Assembly: GCA_040766135.1 (NCBI GenBank)
Contig: JAXGRA010000006.1
Location: forward strand, 62,001 to 126,000
DNA from: JAGVSV01 sp040766135
Lineage (GTDB): Bacteria; Bacillota; Clostridia; Christensenellales; Aristaeellaceae
DNA: 64,000 nucleotides
Direction of reading: 5' to 3'
The notes below the pieces were generated by a model. The model did no database searches. It was given only the letters and a program-made list of their open reading frames with translations, and was not told where the DNA came from. Each line of letters opens with the position of its first letter. Within the stretch, counting starts at the first letter, position 1. Below, piece after piece: positions 26,320 through 34,935 of the stretch. The position numbers were made by a program, and so were the translations under genes.

Positions 26320-26391
26320 ACAACCTTCTCTCGATATGATAACCTTCTATTTCCCTTAGTAAGTATCCTGATAGTTTGTAACATAAAAGAG

Positions 26392-26420
26392 TTTACAAAA
26401 AGAGATGCTCGCTGTATACT
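26392..26420 (+). promoter_or_regulatory. Promoter of the second sugar ABC operon
   Basis: TTTACA (26392-26397) and TATACT (26415-26420) are 17 bases apart, leaving a leader of about 110 bases before the binding-protein gene. Confidence 0.7.
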
Positions 26421-26537
26421 TATACCGATATGTAATTGGTTTGTCCTGGGAGCGTAAATCTATACAGTAAGGAGGATGCTGAATCTATCGCGCCATCCCG
26501 GTGATAAATAAACAGAAAAACAGGAGGATATTGATTG

Positions 26538-28034
26538 ATGATTCGCACACGTTTTTTGGCGCTTATGCTCTGCTGTGCATTGATTATTCCGGGGCTGGCT
26601 TCTATTGCGTCTGCTGAGGAGCTGGCTTTTGAAGGAACCATCACCATGTATGCACAAGCCTATACCCCCACCGAAGCAACAGAAACAGCCAAAGAGCTGA
26701 AGGCCTTCCGCACAGTGGCGGATGAGTGGGAAAAGCTGCACCCTGGCATCAAAATTGAATTCTTAGAGCAGTTGGCTGCCGGAACAGACTACTTTACCTG
26801 GCTAAAAACCAAAATCGCCGGTGGGCAGGCACCCGATATTTTCTGGATTCATGCCTCGCAAATCAACGGTGGATCCTTGCCCATGGGCTGCAATATTGAA
26901 TTGAGCCCATATCTTGCCATGCCCAATAAATATATCGCTGGTAACGAAAAATGGATCGATACCTTCCCGGAAACCGTCATCGGAAGCAATGCCGGCCCCA
27001 ACGGAGAGCAGCCTGTTATCAACGCTGACTATGTAGGAACTGCTGTATACTATAATGCTGATTTGTTTGCCGAAAAAGGCATCGAAAAGCCCGGTTCGCA
27101 AGTAACGTGGGCAGAGTATGTCAAGATTTGTGACCAACTTAAGGCAGCAGGCGTTACACCCTGGGCATTCTCGTTTGGCAACAATGCAGATGATACCTCT
27201 TACGTTAACTGGTGGACACGCCTTTTCAACACCAACTTCTACTACAATGACTTTAAAGATCTCGCCGTAATCAACCCGGACAAATCCAACTTGAATGCCG
27301 CCGAAATCATGATTGCGTTCAAGAACGGTTATTTTGGCGTTGACAACGAAAAGTGGATCGCCTGGTGGCCCATCATGAAGGAACAGGTTGACAACTATAT
27401 GCCCGAAGGGGCTGTATCCGCTGCTTCTACGCGCGACACCATTCAATCCCAGTTCCTGTCCGGACAAATCGCGATGCTGTGGGACGGCTCTTGGGCTCCC
27501 AACAATTTCGCGGCTGCGAATGTTTCTTTCGAGATTGGCTCCTTCCCCTTCCCCTACATGACGAAGGAATCCTCCGAGTATGCAACGGATGCGTTTGTAT
27601 CCGGCTGTGTGGGCGGGCCGTTTGCAGCATTCCATTATGCTATTTCCTCTCCTCGCGCAAACGAGACCATGACCGATGATAAGCTTGCCGCTTGCATTGA
27701 CTGGCTGATGTTTGCCACAACGCCCGAAAACAACTCCCTCGTATGTAACGAGAATGGCTCCTTTATCCCCACAATCATTGGCTCAACCCCCAGCGAAGCC
27801 AACGCCGGTCTGGTTGCGCTGTTGCAGGCGGATGATACGGTGATTGACGATGGCATGGTTACCCTAGCGGGTACAGCCTTTGCAGATTTGTACTATCGCA
27901 CGTTCCAGCAGTTCCTGCGCGGCGATATTACGCTGGATCAGGCCAAAGACGCCCTGCGGGATGACCTGAACGAAACAATCGATGACTACATTTTTGACAA
28001 CAATCTGGATATTGATGCTTACATCAAAAAGTAA
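26538..28034 (+). CDS. Sugar ABC transporter substrate-binding protein (UgpB/MalE-like)
   Basis: A 498-residue extracellular binding protein of family 1. After a signal peptide ending ASIASA, the mature protein has TVADEWEKLHPGIKIEFLEQ and IAGGQAPDIFWIHASQ, the usual N-lobe signatures. The signal has cysteines at LMLCCA but no proper lipobox. The start at 26538 follows AGGAGG with ten bases between; a TTG three bases earlier is also open. It heads an importer operon with two permeases and no ATPase. The substrate is not evident. Confidence 0.88.
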   Translation: MIRTRFLALMLCCALIIPGLASIASAEELAFEGTITMYAQAYTPTEATETAKELKAFRTVADEWEKLHPGIKIEFLEQLAAGTDYFTWLKTKIAGGQAPDIFWIHASQINGGSLPMGCNIELSPYLAMPNKYIAGNEKWIDTFPETVIGSNAGPNGEQPVINADYVGTAVYYNADLFAEKGIEKPGSQVTWAEYVKICDQLKAAGVTPWAFSFGNNADDTSYVNWWTRLFNTNFYYNDFKDLAVINPDKSNLNAAEIMIAFKNGYFGVDNEKWIAWWPIMKEQVDNYMPEGAVSAASTRDTIQSQFLSGQIAMLWDGSWAPNNFAAANVSFEIGSFPFPYMTKESSEYATDAFVSGCVGGPFAAFHYAISSPRANETMTDDKLAACIDWLMFATTPENNSLVCNENGSFIPTIIGSTPSEANAGLVALLQADDTVIDDGMVTLAGTAFADLYYRTFQQFLRGDITLDQAKDALRDDLNETIDDYIFDNNLDIDAYIKK

Positions 28035-28070
28035 TCCAATGGGATTCCTGATGTCGATGAACTAACAGTC

Positions 28071-28107
28071 ACGGCCGCCTGCCGTGCAGGCAGGCGGCCG
28101 TGTTCTT
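28071..28107 (+). terminator. Intra-operon hairpin after the second binding protein
   Basis: A perfect 13-bp stem (ACGGCCGCCTGCC/GGCAGGCGGCCGT) with a five-base loop is followed by GTTCTT. It separates the binding protein from the permeases exactly as in the first ABC operon. Confidence 0.7.
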
Positions 28108-28161
28108 AACAGCCCGTATATGCTAACGCAGATAAAGCGCGATTGTCGCTGAGGTATATCG

Positions 28162-29076
28162 ATGACTACACAGATAAAGGCTCGTTCCCTGCGCGTCCGA
28201 TACAACAGGCGCGAAGTGCTGACCGCTATGCTTTTTTTGATTCCTACCATGGTTTTACTGGTGGGCTTTTGTTACTATCCGGCATTTAATGCGGTGAAAG
28301 GCTCCTTCTACAAGTGGGATGGGTTTAATGACCCGCGTTGGGTCGGCGTGCGAAATTATACACGCCTGTTCAAGGATGATGTTTTCATCCTGTCACTCAA
28401 AAACGTATTCAAATGGGCTGCCGGCAGCATTGTGGTCTCCATGACTGCACCGCTGATTGGGGCGCTGATGATCTTTTCCCTCAAAAGCACAAAAACCCAA
28501 TATTGGTATCGCGTTGCTTTTGTGCTGCCCATGGTGGTTCCGGCAGTTGTTACTATCAAAATATGGACTTTTATATATGAGCCCAATATCGGTATCTTAA
28601 ACACATTGTTCCGGACGATAGGCCTTGATTCACTGGCTAAAAACTGGTTGGGTGAAACGGCCCTGGTCATTCCATCGCTGATATTTGTTGGTTTTCCTTG
28701 GGTGTCGGGCTTTAACCTGCTTATTTATTATGCAGGGCTTCAGAACATCCCGACCGATGTGCTGGAATATGCAGAAATAGACGGCTGTACCAACTGGCGT
28801 AAAATCTTTCATATCGAATTGCCGCTCATCACCGGCCAGATTAAACTGCTGCTTATTTTGGGGTTAATCAATACGTTGCAGAATATCACGTTGCCCTTGC
28901 TGATGACAAACGGCGGGCCTGGGTATGACTCTTACACGCCCGGGCTCTACATGTATTTCCAGGCGTTCCGATTGGGCTCCTACAGCATGGCCAACACCAT
29001 TGCCACGGTCATGTTTGTCATTATTATGGGGTTGACCATCCTTTCAACGCGCCTTCGCAGCAAGGTAGAACAATAA
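28162..29076 (+). CDS. Sugar ABC transporter permease, UgpA/MalF type
   Basis: A 304-residue permease with six predicted spans. It opens with a cytoplasmic basic tail and FLIPTMVLLVGFCYYPAFNA, and carries the EAA-like loop EYAEIDGCTNWRKIFHIELP. Typical periplasmic-side features include KWDGFNDPRWVGVRNYTRLF. It is preceded by the hairpin at 28071 and followed by its partner after 16 bases. A clear ribosome binding site is absent. Confidence 0.9.
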   Translation: MTTQIKARSLRVRYNRREVLTAMLFLIPTMVLLVGFCYYPAFNAVKGSFYKWDGFNDPRWVGVRNYTRLFKDDVFILSLKNVFKWAAGSIVVSMTAPLIGALMIFSLKSTKTQYWYRVAFVLPMVVPAVVTIKIWTFIYEPNIGILNTLFRTIGLDSLAKNWLGETALVIPSLIFVGFPWVSGFNLLIYYAGLQNIPTDVLEYAEIDGCTNWRKIFHIELPLITGQIKLLLILGLINTLQNITLPLLMTNGGPGYDSYTPGLYMYFQAFRLGSYSMANTIATVMFVIIMGLTILSTRLRSKVEQ

Positions 29077-29092
29077 AGGGAGAGTAAGGCAT

Positions 29093-29926
29093 ATGAACAC
29101 ACGTCGTAAGCGTACTATTCACAACCCCATACTGAATATCGTTTTGATCATTCTTGTTGCATTGACTTTCTATCCCTTGTTTTTTACGTTCCTTACCTCG
29201 TTTAAGGACAACAATCAATTTTATATGAATTTCTGGGGGCTCCCCAACCCCGTACACTTAGAAAACTATCGCGATGCATTCAGCGCCATCATGCCCTATT
29301 TGAAAAACAGCTTAATCATCGCTGTGTTCAGTATTTTTTTCATCTTGCTGACATCCTCGCTTTCAGCTTACACCTTTGCAAGGCTGCGTTTCCCATTTAA
29401 GGAAACCATCTATCTAACCGTGCTGGCCCTGATGATGATCCCCAGCATGCTGATGCTAATCCCGCAGTATATCCTGCTGCGCGATTTGAAGCTGTTGGAT
29501 TCCTTTGTGGGTATCATTATTGGCTATGTGGCCGGCAAGCAGGCTTTTTCCATATTTGTCATGCGTGCGTTCTTTTCCTCTCAGCCTGGCGAGTTGTTTG
29601 AAGCGGCTCGTATTGATGGCTGCAATGAAATTCAAGCCTATTACCGCATTGCACTGCCGCTGATAAAGCCCGTATTGGGCACCGTTGCCATTATCTCTCT
29701 TTTGGATATATGGAGCGACTACCTCTGGCCGCTTATTGTAACCACTGACCCCAGCAAATTTACCATTTCGTTGGGCTTGCTGCGTTTTACCGGCTCGTTC
29801 CGGGTTACGTTGTATGGGCCGCAGTTTGCCGGTTATATCGTTACGGCACTGCCGCTCATTGTGCTGTTTTTCCTGCTGATGAACAGTTTTATGGAAGGCC
29901 TGACCGCTGGGGCGATCAAGGCGTAA
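29093..29926 (+). CDS. Sugar ABC transporter permease, UgpE/MalG type
   Basis: A 277-residue partner permease with six spans and the EAA loop FEAARIDGCNEIQAYYRIALP. The first span is followed by LTSFKDNNQFYMNFWGLP, and the C-terminus SFMEGLTAGAIKA is typical of MalG-type permeases. GGGAG precedes the ATG. It ends the importer operon; the next gene has its own promoter. Confidence 0.9.
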   Translation: MNTRRKRTIHNPILNIVLIILVALTFYPLFFTFLTSFKDNNQFYMNFWGLPNPVHLENYRDAFSAIMPYLKNSLIIAVFSIFFILLTSSLSAYTFARLRFPFKETIYLTVLALMMIPSMLMLIPQYILLRDLKLLDSFVGIIIGYVAGKQAFSIFVMRAFFSSQPGELFEAARIDGCNEIQAYYRIALPLIKPVLGTVAIISLLDIWSDYLWPLIVTTDPSKFTISLGLLRFTGSFRVTLYGPQFAGYIVTALPLIVLFFLLMNSFMEGLTAGAIKA

Positions 29927-29944
29927 AAGCATTTATATCCCGAA

Positions 29945-29973
29945 TTGACGCCATCCTCCCAACCGCCTACAAT
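29945..29973 (+). promoter_or_regulatory. Promoter of the uppP-thuA-like operon
   Basis: TTGACG (29945-29950) and TACAAT (29968-29973) are 17 bases apart, about 50 bases before uppP. Confidence 0.65.
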
Positions 29974-30024
29974 GTCATGGAATACTGGGTGCGTGTAGCG
30001 CACCCCTTATGCGCGGAGGAAGGC

Positions 30025-30876
30025 ATGCTGCAAGCGATTTTTAATGCGATCTTGGGGATTGTTCAGGGCGTCAGTGAGTTTTTGCCGATATCATCCAGCG
30101 GGCATCTGCTGGTGGCGGAAAAGCTGCTTGCGCTGGTGGGGTATGATGCCGATCCGGCGCGCTCGCTGCCGTTGTTTGTGATGCTGCACATGGGCACGCT
30201 GGTGGCGGTGGCGGTGATTTTCTGGCGGGATTGGGTGGATATGCTGCTGCATCCCATCAAAAACCGCACGCTGCTGCTGCTGTTTGTGGCGTCCATGCCG
30301 GCACTGGCGGCCAAGATATTGTTGGGCGACCATGTGGACGCGCTGTTCACAGGATGGTTCTTGGGCGTGAGCTTTTTGATCACCGCGCTGTTTTTGGTGT
30401 TTGTTGAACGGCTGAGCAAGAAAGCCGCCACCAAGAAAGCGCCGGACATGTCCTGCGCGCTGACCATGGGCACCTTTCAGGCCGTGGCGTTGCTGCCCGG
30501 CGTCAGCCGCAGCGGCTCCACGCTGTTAGGCGGCGTGATGAGCGGCCTGAACCGCCAAACGGCCGCCAAGTTTTCGTTCATGATGAGCGCACCGGCGATA
30601 CTGGGCAGCTTCCTGTCCGAGGGCAAGGACGCGCTGGAGGCCGGCGGGCTGGGCTCGCTGTTCACGCTGCCCATCTTAGTGGGCGTGGTATTTGCCGCCG
30701 TCAGCGGGTATCTGTCCATCCGGTACATGTTAAAGCTTATTCAACGCATTTCCTTTTATCATTTTGCCGCATACATGGTTATTGTGGGCATCGCGGTGAT
30801 TATCATGCAGCTGACCGGCTTTGCCGGGTTCCCGCCAATGGCATTCCCGGGCGCAGGCCCGGCACCGGTGGGCTAA
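30025..30876 (+). CDS. uppP: Undecaprenyl-diphosphatase UppP/BacA
   Basis: A 283-residue integral membrane phosphatase that recycles undecaprenyl diphosphate to the monophosphate carrier for cell-wall synthesis. The two active-site motifs are present: GVSEFLPISSSGHL near residue 15 and LPGVSRSGSTL near 155. About eight membrane spans are expected. The start at 30025 follows GGAGGAAGG; the open frame upstream to 29977 lacks a site. It is followed after 13 bases by the ThuA-like gene, so it may lead a five-gene operon. Confidence 0.93.
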   Translation: MLQAIFNAILGIVQGVSEFLPISSSGHLLVAEKLLALVGYDADPARSLPLFVMLHMGTLVAVAVIFWRDWVDMLLHPIKNRTLLLLFVASMPALAAKILLGDHVDALFTGWFLGVSFLITALFLVFVERLSKKAATKKAPDMSCALTMGTFQAVALLPGVSRSGSTLLGGVMSGLNRQTAAKFSFMMSAPAILGSFLSEGKDALEAGGLGSLFTLPILVGVVFAAVSGYLSIRYMLKLIQRISFYHFAAYMVIVGIAVIIMQLTGFAGFPPMAFPGAGPAPVG

Positions 30877-30889
30877 TAGGAGGTAGCAT

Positions 30890-31612
30890 ATGAAAACGGC
30901 CTGGATACTCTGTGGCGGATGGGAGGGGCACGAGCCTCAGAAGGTCAGCGCGCGGTTTGCCGCGCTGCTGCGCAAGCACGATTACGACGTTACCATCTTT
31001 GACACATTGGACTGCCTGGCCGATGCCAAGGCGGTGAGCCAGCTGGATTTGATCGTGCCGTGCTGGACGGGCGGCGAAATAAAACCCGAATACACGCGCA
31101 ACGTAAGCCAGGCCGTTGGCGCTGGTACCGGTATGGCGGGCTGCCATGGTGGCATGTGCGATGCCTTTCGCAACGACACCCAGTGGCAGTTCATTACCGG
31201 CGGCCAGTGGGTGAGCCACCCAGGCGGCGATGGCGTCACATACACCGTCAACCTGCGGCATGGCACCTCGCCCATTGTGGAAGGGCTGGAGGATTTTTCG
31301 GTGCAAAGCGAGCACTACTACCTACATGTCGACCCGGCGGTGGAGGTGTTGGCCACCACACGCTTCCCAGCAGTTACATATTACAACATTTCCAACAAGC
31401 CGGTGGATATGCCCGTGGTATGGACGAAGTTCTGGGGCCTGGGCCGGGTGTTCTACTGCTCATTGGGGCACCATGACGATGTGTTTGACAAATCCCCCAA
31501 TGCACAGGTTTTGATGGAGCGCGGCCTGCTGTGGGCGGGCGCGGGCAAAGCATACGCCCAGGCGCATGGCCTGACGGACGAACGTTTTTTGAGCACAGCC
31601 AAGATGTATTGA
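30890..31612 (+). CDS. ThuA-like domain protein
   Basis: A 240-residue protein with the glutamine-amidotransferase-like ThuA fold. Family features are LIVPCWTGGEIKPE, GCHGGMCDAFRN near residues 84-95, GGQWVSHPGG and the C-terminal GRVFYCSLGHHDDVF. ThuA proteins accompany sugar operons (trehalose or sucrose use in rhizobia) and some act on keto-sugars; the reaction here is unknown. TAGGAGG precedes the ATG. Its stop overlaps the start of the next gene (TGATG). Confidence 0.88.
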   Translation: MKTAWILCGGWEGHEPQKVSARFAALLRKHDYDVTIFDTLDCLADAKAVSQLDLIVPCWTGGEIKPEYTRNVSQAVGAGTGMAGCHGGMCDAFRNDTQWQFITGGQWVSHPGGDGVTYTVNLRHGTSPIVEGLEDFSVQSEHYYLHVDPAVEVLATTRFPAVTYYNISNKPVDMPVVWTKFWGLGRVFYCSLGHHDDVFDKSPNAQVLMERGLLWAGAGKAYAQAHGLTDERFLSTAKMY

Positions 31613-32571
31613 TGCGCACGGCGCACGAGGAACATATGTACGATATGGTGTGCAAAAAAGCCCGCGCATTTATGCTGCGCAACGCCCGCCCGCTGGACTG
31701 GGCGCGATGGCGGTATCACTTTGAGCAGGGCGACCGCCTGGCGGTGATGGACGCGCTGGCCGCTTATCAGAATGCGGACGGCGGCTTCGGGCATGCGCTG
31801 GAGCCGGATGCCTGGAACCCGCAGTCCACGCCCATCCAAACCTGGGCAGCTACCGAAATCCTGTGGGAAATCGGATGGAAGGACGCCGGGCATCCGATGA
31901 TGGAGGGCCTGCTGCGGTACTTAGCCAGCGGGCAGGACTTTGACGGGCACACCTGGGCCAACACATGCGCCAGCAACAACGACCACCCGCACGCACCGTG
32001 GTGGCACAGCGACAGCACCAGCACCTGCCATCTTGCATACAACCCCACTGCATGTTTGGCCGGGTTTCTCCTGCGCTTTGCGCAGGACGGCAGTGCAGCG
32101 CATCAATTGGGACGGCGCATTGCACGGGAAGCATATGACGCATACCTGGCACAGCATCCGCTTCCGGACATGCATACAGCAAGCTGCTATATACGCCTGT
32201 ACCAGTATGCAAAGGAAGCAGGCTGCCAGGATGTGTTTGACGTGCCCGCGCTGGAGGACATGCTGCGCCAGCAGGTCAGGCATTCCATCACCCACGACAT
32301 CGCCCAATGGGAGACGGGCTACATCTGCCGGCCATCCCAGTTCTTCAACCAGCGCAGCAGCATTTTTTATCAGGACAATGCCGACATCGCGGAATATGAA
32401 TGCCAGTTTATCGCCCGGACGCAGCTGCCCGACGGCTCCTGGCCCATTCCCTGGCGCTGGGCCGATTACCCGGAGCAATGGGCCATCAGCAAAAACTGGT
32501 GGAAAGGCATCGTGGCCGTCAACAATCTGCTGTATCTGAAGGGGATGAGCGCGGTGGCTATACCGCTTTGA
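31612..32571 (+). CDS. Alpha/alpha-toroid (prenyltransferase/squalene-cyclase-like) protein
   Basis: A protein of about 319 residues with motifs of terpene-cyclase-like toroids: ALAAYQNADGGFGHALEPD near residue 46 and CQFIARTQLPDGSWPIPW near 265, both QxxDGGF/QxxDGSW-type repeats. No cyclase DxDD motif is seen, so it is more likely a carbohydrate-associated relative than a terpene enzyme. Translation probably couples to the ThuA-like stop at 31612; an ATG at 31636 with GAGGAAC is the alternative start. It is the middle of the uppP-thuA-toroid-helix-UroD run. Confidence 0.72.
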   Translation: MRTAHEEHMYDMVCKKARAFMLRNARPLDWARWRYHFEQGDRLAVMDALAAYQNADGGFGHALEPDAWNPQSTPIQTWAATEILWEIGWKDAGHPMMEGLLRYLASGQDFDGHTWANTCASNNDHPHAPWWHSDSTSTCHLAYNPTACLAGFLLRFAQDGSAAHQLGRRIAREAYDAYLAQHPLPDMHTASCYIRLYQYAKEAGCQDVFDVPALEDMLRQQVRHSITHDIAQWETGYICRPSQFFNQRSSIFYQDNADIAEYECQFIARTQLPDGSWPIPWRWADYPEQWAISKNWWKGIVAVNNLLYLKGMSAVAIPL

Positions 32572-32601
32572 TACTGTTTGGAGCTGGTAAGGAGGAAAAC
32601 C

Positions 32602-33870
32602 ATGGTAAATTGGGATAATCAGGCAAACGCAATGGCGCATACGTTCCAGCAGATTACCCCGTCCATGACGCAGGCGCAGATTCAGGCCTTGCTGGATAAC
32701 GGGGGGCGGTTTTATTTTGAGCCCGGAGAATATTTGATAGATGTGTCAACCGGGCTGGGGCTCAGCATTGCATCCAACAGCGTCATAGAATTCGCCCCCG
32801 GCGCCAAGCTGATTGCGCTGGCAGCATCGGTAGAAACCTACGCCATCCTGATGATCTCAGAAAAGTCGGACGTCACACTCAACCACCCTGCTGTCATCGG
32901 GGAACGGGCAACGCATACAGGCACCGCCGGGGAGTGGGGGCACGGCCTCCAGATCTCCAACAGCCGGCGCATCACGGTAAACCGGGGGCTGTTCAGGGAT
33001 TGCTGGGGGGATGGTATCTATATCAGCGGTGCCAGCGAGAGCATCGTCCTTGACCATCCCATCTGTGACAACAACCGCAGGCAGGGCATCAGCGTCATCA
33101 GCTGCAACGGCCTGGACATCATCAGCCCTGTTTTGATGAACACAAACGGGACGCTTCCGCAGGCCGGCATTGATTTTGAGCCAAATGTTCCCGAAAATTG
33201 TCTGGAGAATATCCGCGTGGTCAATCCGCTTACCAAAAACAACAGCGGCCCGGGCATTCTTATTGCGCCGTATAATCTGGCAAACACGGATGGAAAGTGC
33301 ATCGACATCCGAATCGAGGGACATCGGGACGAGGGTAGCCTGAACGGCATGGCTGTGCAGCCGGTTGTCGGCACGTTGAACGGCATGATCAGCACCCACG
33401 AGCCTGTGTGGATCAACGCACAGCATGCGGCCTATGATGGGCGCAATTGCAGCGCCGATGGGCCGCGCGTAGAGATCCATAATCCAGTTGTTTTATCCCC
33501 CAACCGGCAGCTGCTGGGCAGCGCAACGCGCGATGTTGCCTTCCGGCTTTCGAGGGAGGCCGGCGATGTTTCCACCAGCCCGATTGGCAACCTGCACATT
33601 TTCCGGCCAAGCATCGTCACGGACACAAACACACAAACGCTGTTCTATCTGTTTGATGACATAGCGCCGGTGAAAAATATCAGCCTTGTCGATCCGGTGG
33701 AACTGCCGCAAGAGGGTATTCCCCGCATGCTTTGGCATAACGTTGAGACGGGCATCATCCGGGATCAGTACAGGCAGTTGGTTCCCAGCACGCAATCGCA
33801 CAGAAGCATATGCGCTGAAAACGAAAATTCTGTTATCAATACCACCTCTTGCGGAGGAACCCATGGATAA
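32602..33870 (+). CDS. Right-handed parallel beta-helix protein (pectate-lyase-like fold)
   Basis: A 422-residue protein. The N-terminus (ITPSMTQAQIQALLDNGGRFYFEPGEYLI) is the typical cap of pectate-lyase-superfamily proteins. Successive turns carry the pattern HGLQISNSRRITVNRGLF, GDGIYISGASESIVLDHPI and RRQGISVISCNGLDIISP. No signal peptide is present, so it is probably cytoplasmic. Catalytic residues cannot be assigned; lyase, epimerase or hydrolase activity is possible. AAGGAGG precedes the ATG at 32602. The end overlaps the next start by eight bases. Confidence 0.8.
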   Translation: MVNWDNQANAMAHTFQQITPSMTQAQIQALLDNGGRFYFEPGEYLIDVSTGLGLSIASNSVIEFAPGAKLIALAASVETYAILMISEKSDVTLNHPAVIGERATHTGTAGEWGHGLQISNSRRITVNRGLFRDCWGDGIYISGASESIVLDHPICDNNRRQGISVISCNGLDIISPVLMNTNGTLPQAGIDFEPNVPENCLENIRVVNPLTKNNSGPGILIAPYNLANTDGKCIDIRIEGHRDEGSLNGMAVQPVVGTLNGMISTHEPVWINAQHAAYDGRNCSADGPRVEIHNPVVLSPNRQLLGSATRDVAFRLSREAGDVSTSPIGNLHIFRPSIVTDTNTQTLFYLFDDIAPVKNISLVDPVELPQEGIPRMLWHNVETGIIRDQYRQLVPSTQSHRSICAENENSVINTTSCGGTHG

Positions 33871-34930
33871 AATGACTTCGCACGAGCGCTTCACGCGCAT
33901 GTACCAGCACCGGGAGGCCGACCGGGTGCCCATCTTAGACAGCCCGTGGTCGGAAACCATTGACCGCTGGGTGCAGGAAGGCATGCCCACGCGCGATTAT
34001 GTGGCGTACTTTGGCCTGGACAAGGTGGCGCATATCTCGGTGGACAACTCCCCGCGCTATGAAAAGAAAACCATCGAGCAAACCGAGGACTACCGCATCT
34101 ATACTACGTCCTGGGGTGCCACGCTGAAAAGCTGGACAAAACATGGCTCCACGCCGGAGTTTTTGGATTTTACCATTACAGATGCCGAAAAATGGCTGGA
34201 AGCCAAGGCGCGCATGCAAATGGACGACGCCCGCATCCCGTGGGATTATCTCAAGGAAAACTACCCGCGCTGGCGGGCGGAGGGGTACTGGATCTCCGCC
34301 GGGCTGTGGTTTGGCTTTGACGTGACGCACAGCTGGACGGTGGGCACTGAGCGCCTGCTGATGGCCATGATTGAGGAGCCGGAGTGGGTGAAGGACATGT
34401 ACGATACCTTCTTAGAGCTGGACCTGCAGCTGCTCGACCGCGTGTGGGATGCTGGGTATCGCTTTGACGAGGTGACCTGGCCCAACGACATGGGCTACAA
34501 GCACAACCAGTTTTTCTCGATGAACACCTTCCGCGCGTTGGACAAGCCCCGCCTGCAGCGGGCCATCGTCTGGGCGCACAACAAGGGCGCGGTAGCGCGG
34601 CTGCACTCCTGCGGGGATATCAATCCCTTTGTGCCGGAGCTGATCGGCATCGGCCTGGACGGCCTCAACCCGTTAGAGGTCAAGGCCGGGATGGATCCCG
34701 TGCACCTGAAGCGCACCTATGGCGACAAGCTCACCTTCCACGGCGGCATCAACGCCGTGCTGTGGGACAAGCCGGAGCAAATCAAGGCCGAAATCGCCCG
34801 CGTGGTGCCGGTGATGATGGAAAACGGTGGCTATATCTTTGCGTCCGATCACTCCATCCCGGAGAATGTGAGCCTCAAGGATTTTGAGGGCATATTGGAG
34901 ACGGTGCGTGAGGTGGGGACGTATAAGTGA
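33863..34930 (+). CDS. Uroporphyrinogen decarboxylase-family (UroD/MtaA-like) protein
   Basis: A 355-residue TIM-barrel protein of the UroD superfamily. The N-terminus MTSHERFTRMYQHREADRVP and the later RLHSCGDINPFVPELIGIGLDGLNP and FHGGINAV segments are typical of the branch near methyltransferases such as MtaA and CmuA, where HSC can bind zinc. True haem UroD is unlikely, because no haem gene is near. It overlaps the beta-helix gene by eight bases. In many Clostridia such genes sit in sugar operons with unknown roles. Confidence 0.82.
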   Translation: MDKMTSHERFTRMYQHREADRVPILDSPWSETIDRWVQEGMPTRDYVAYFGLDKVAHISVDNSPRYEKKTIEQTEDYRIYTTSWGATLKSWTKHGSTPEFLDFTITDAEKWLEAKARMQMDDARIPWDYLKENYPRWRAEGYWISAGLWFGFDVTHSWTVGTERLLMAMIEEPEWVKDMYDTFLELDLQLLDRVWDAGYRFDEVTWPNDMGYKHNQFFSMNTFRALDKPRLQRAIVWAHNKGAVARLHSCGDINPFVPELIGIGLDGLNPLEVKAGMDPVHLKRTYGDKLTFHGGINAVLWDKPEQIKAEIARVVPVMMENGGYIFASDHSIPENVSLKDFEGILETVREVGTYK

Positions 34931-34935
34931 TTTTT

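Noticed and set aside
26483..26520. Eleven-codon leader peptide in the second ABC operon leader
   Set aside because: Its ATG abuts the GGAGG motif with no spacing, so initiation is unlikely, and nothing in the peptide suggests attenuation.
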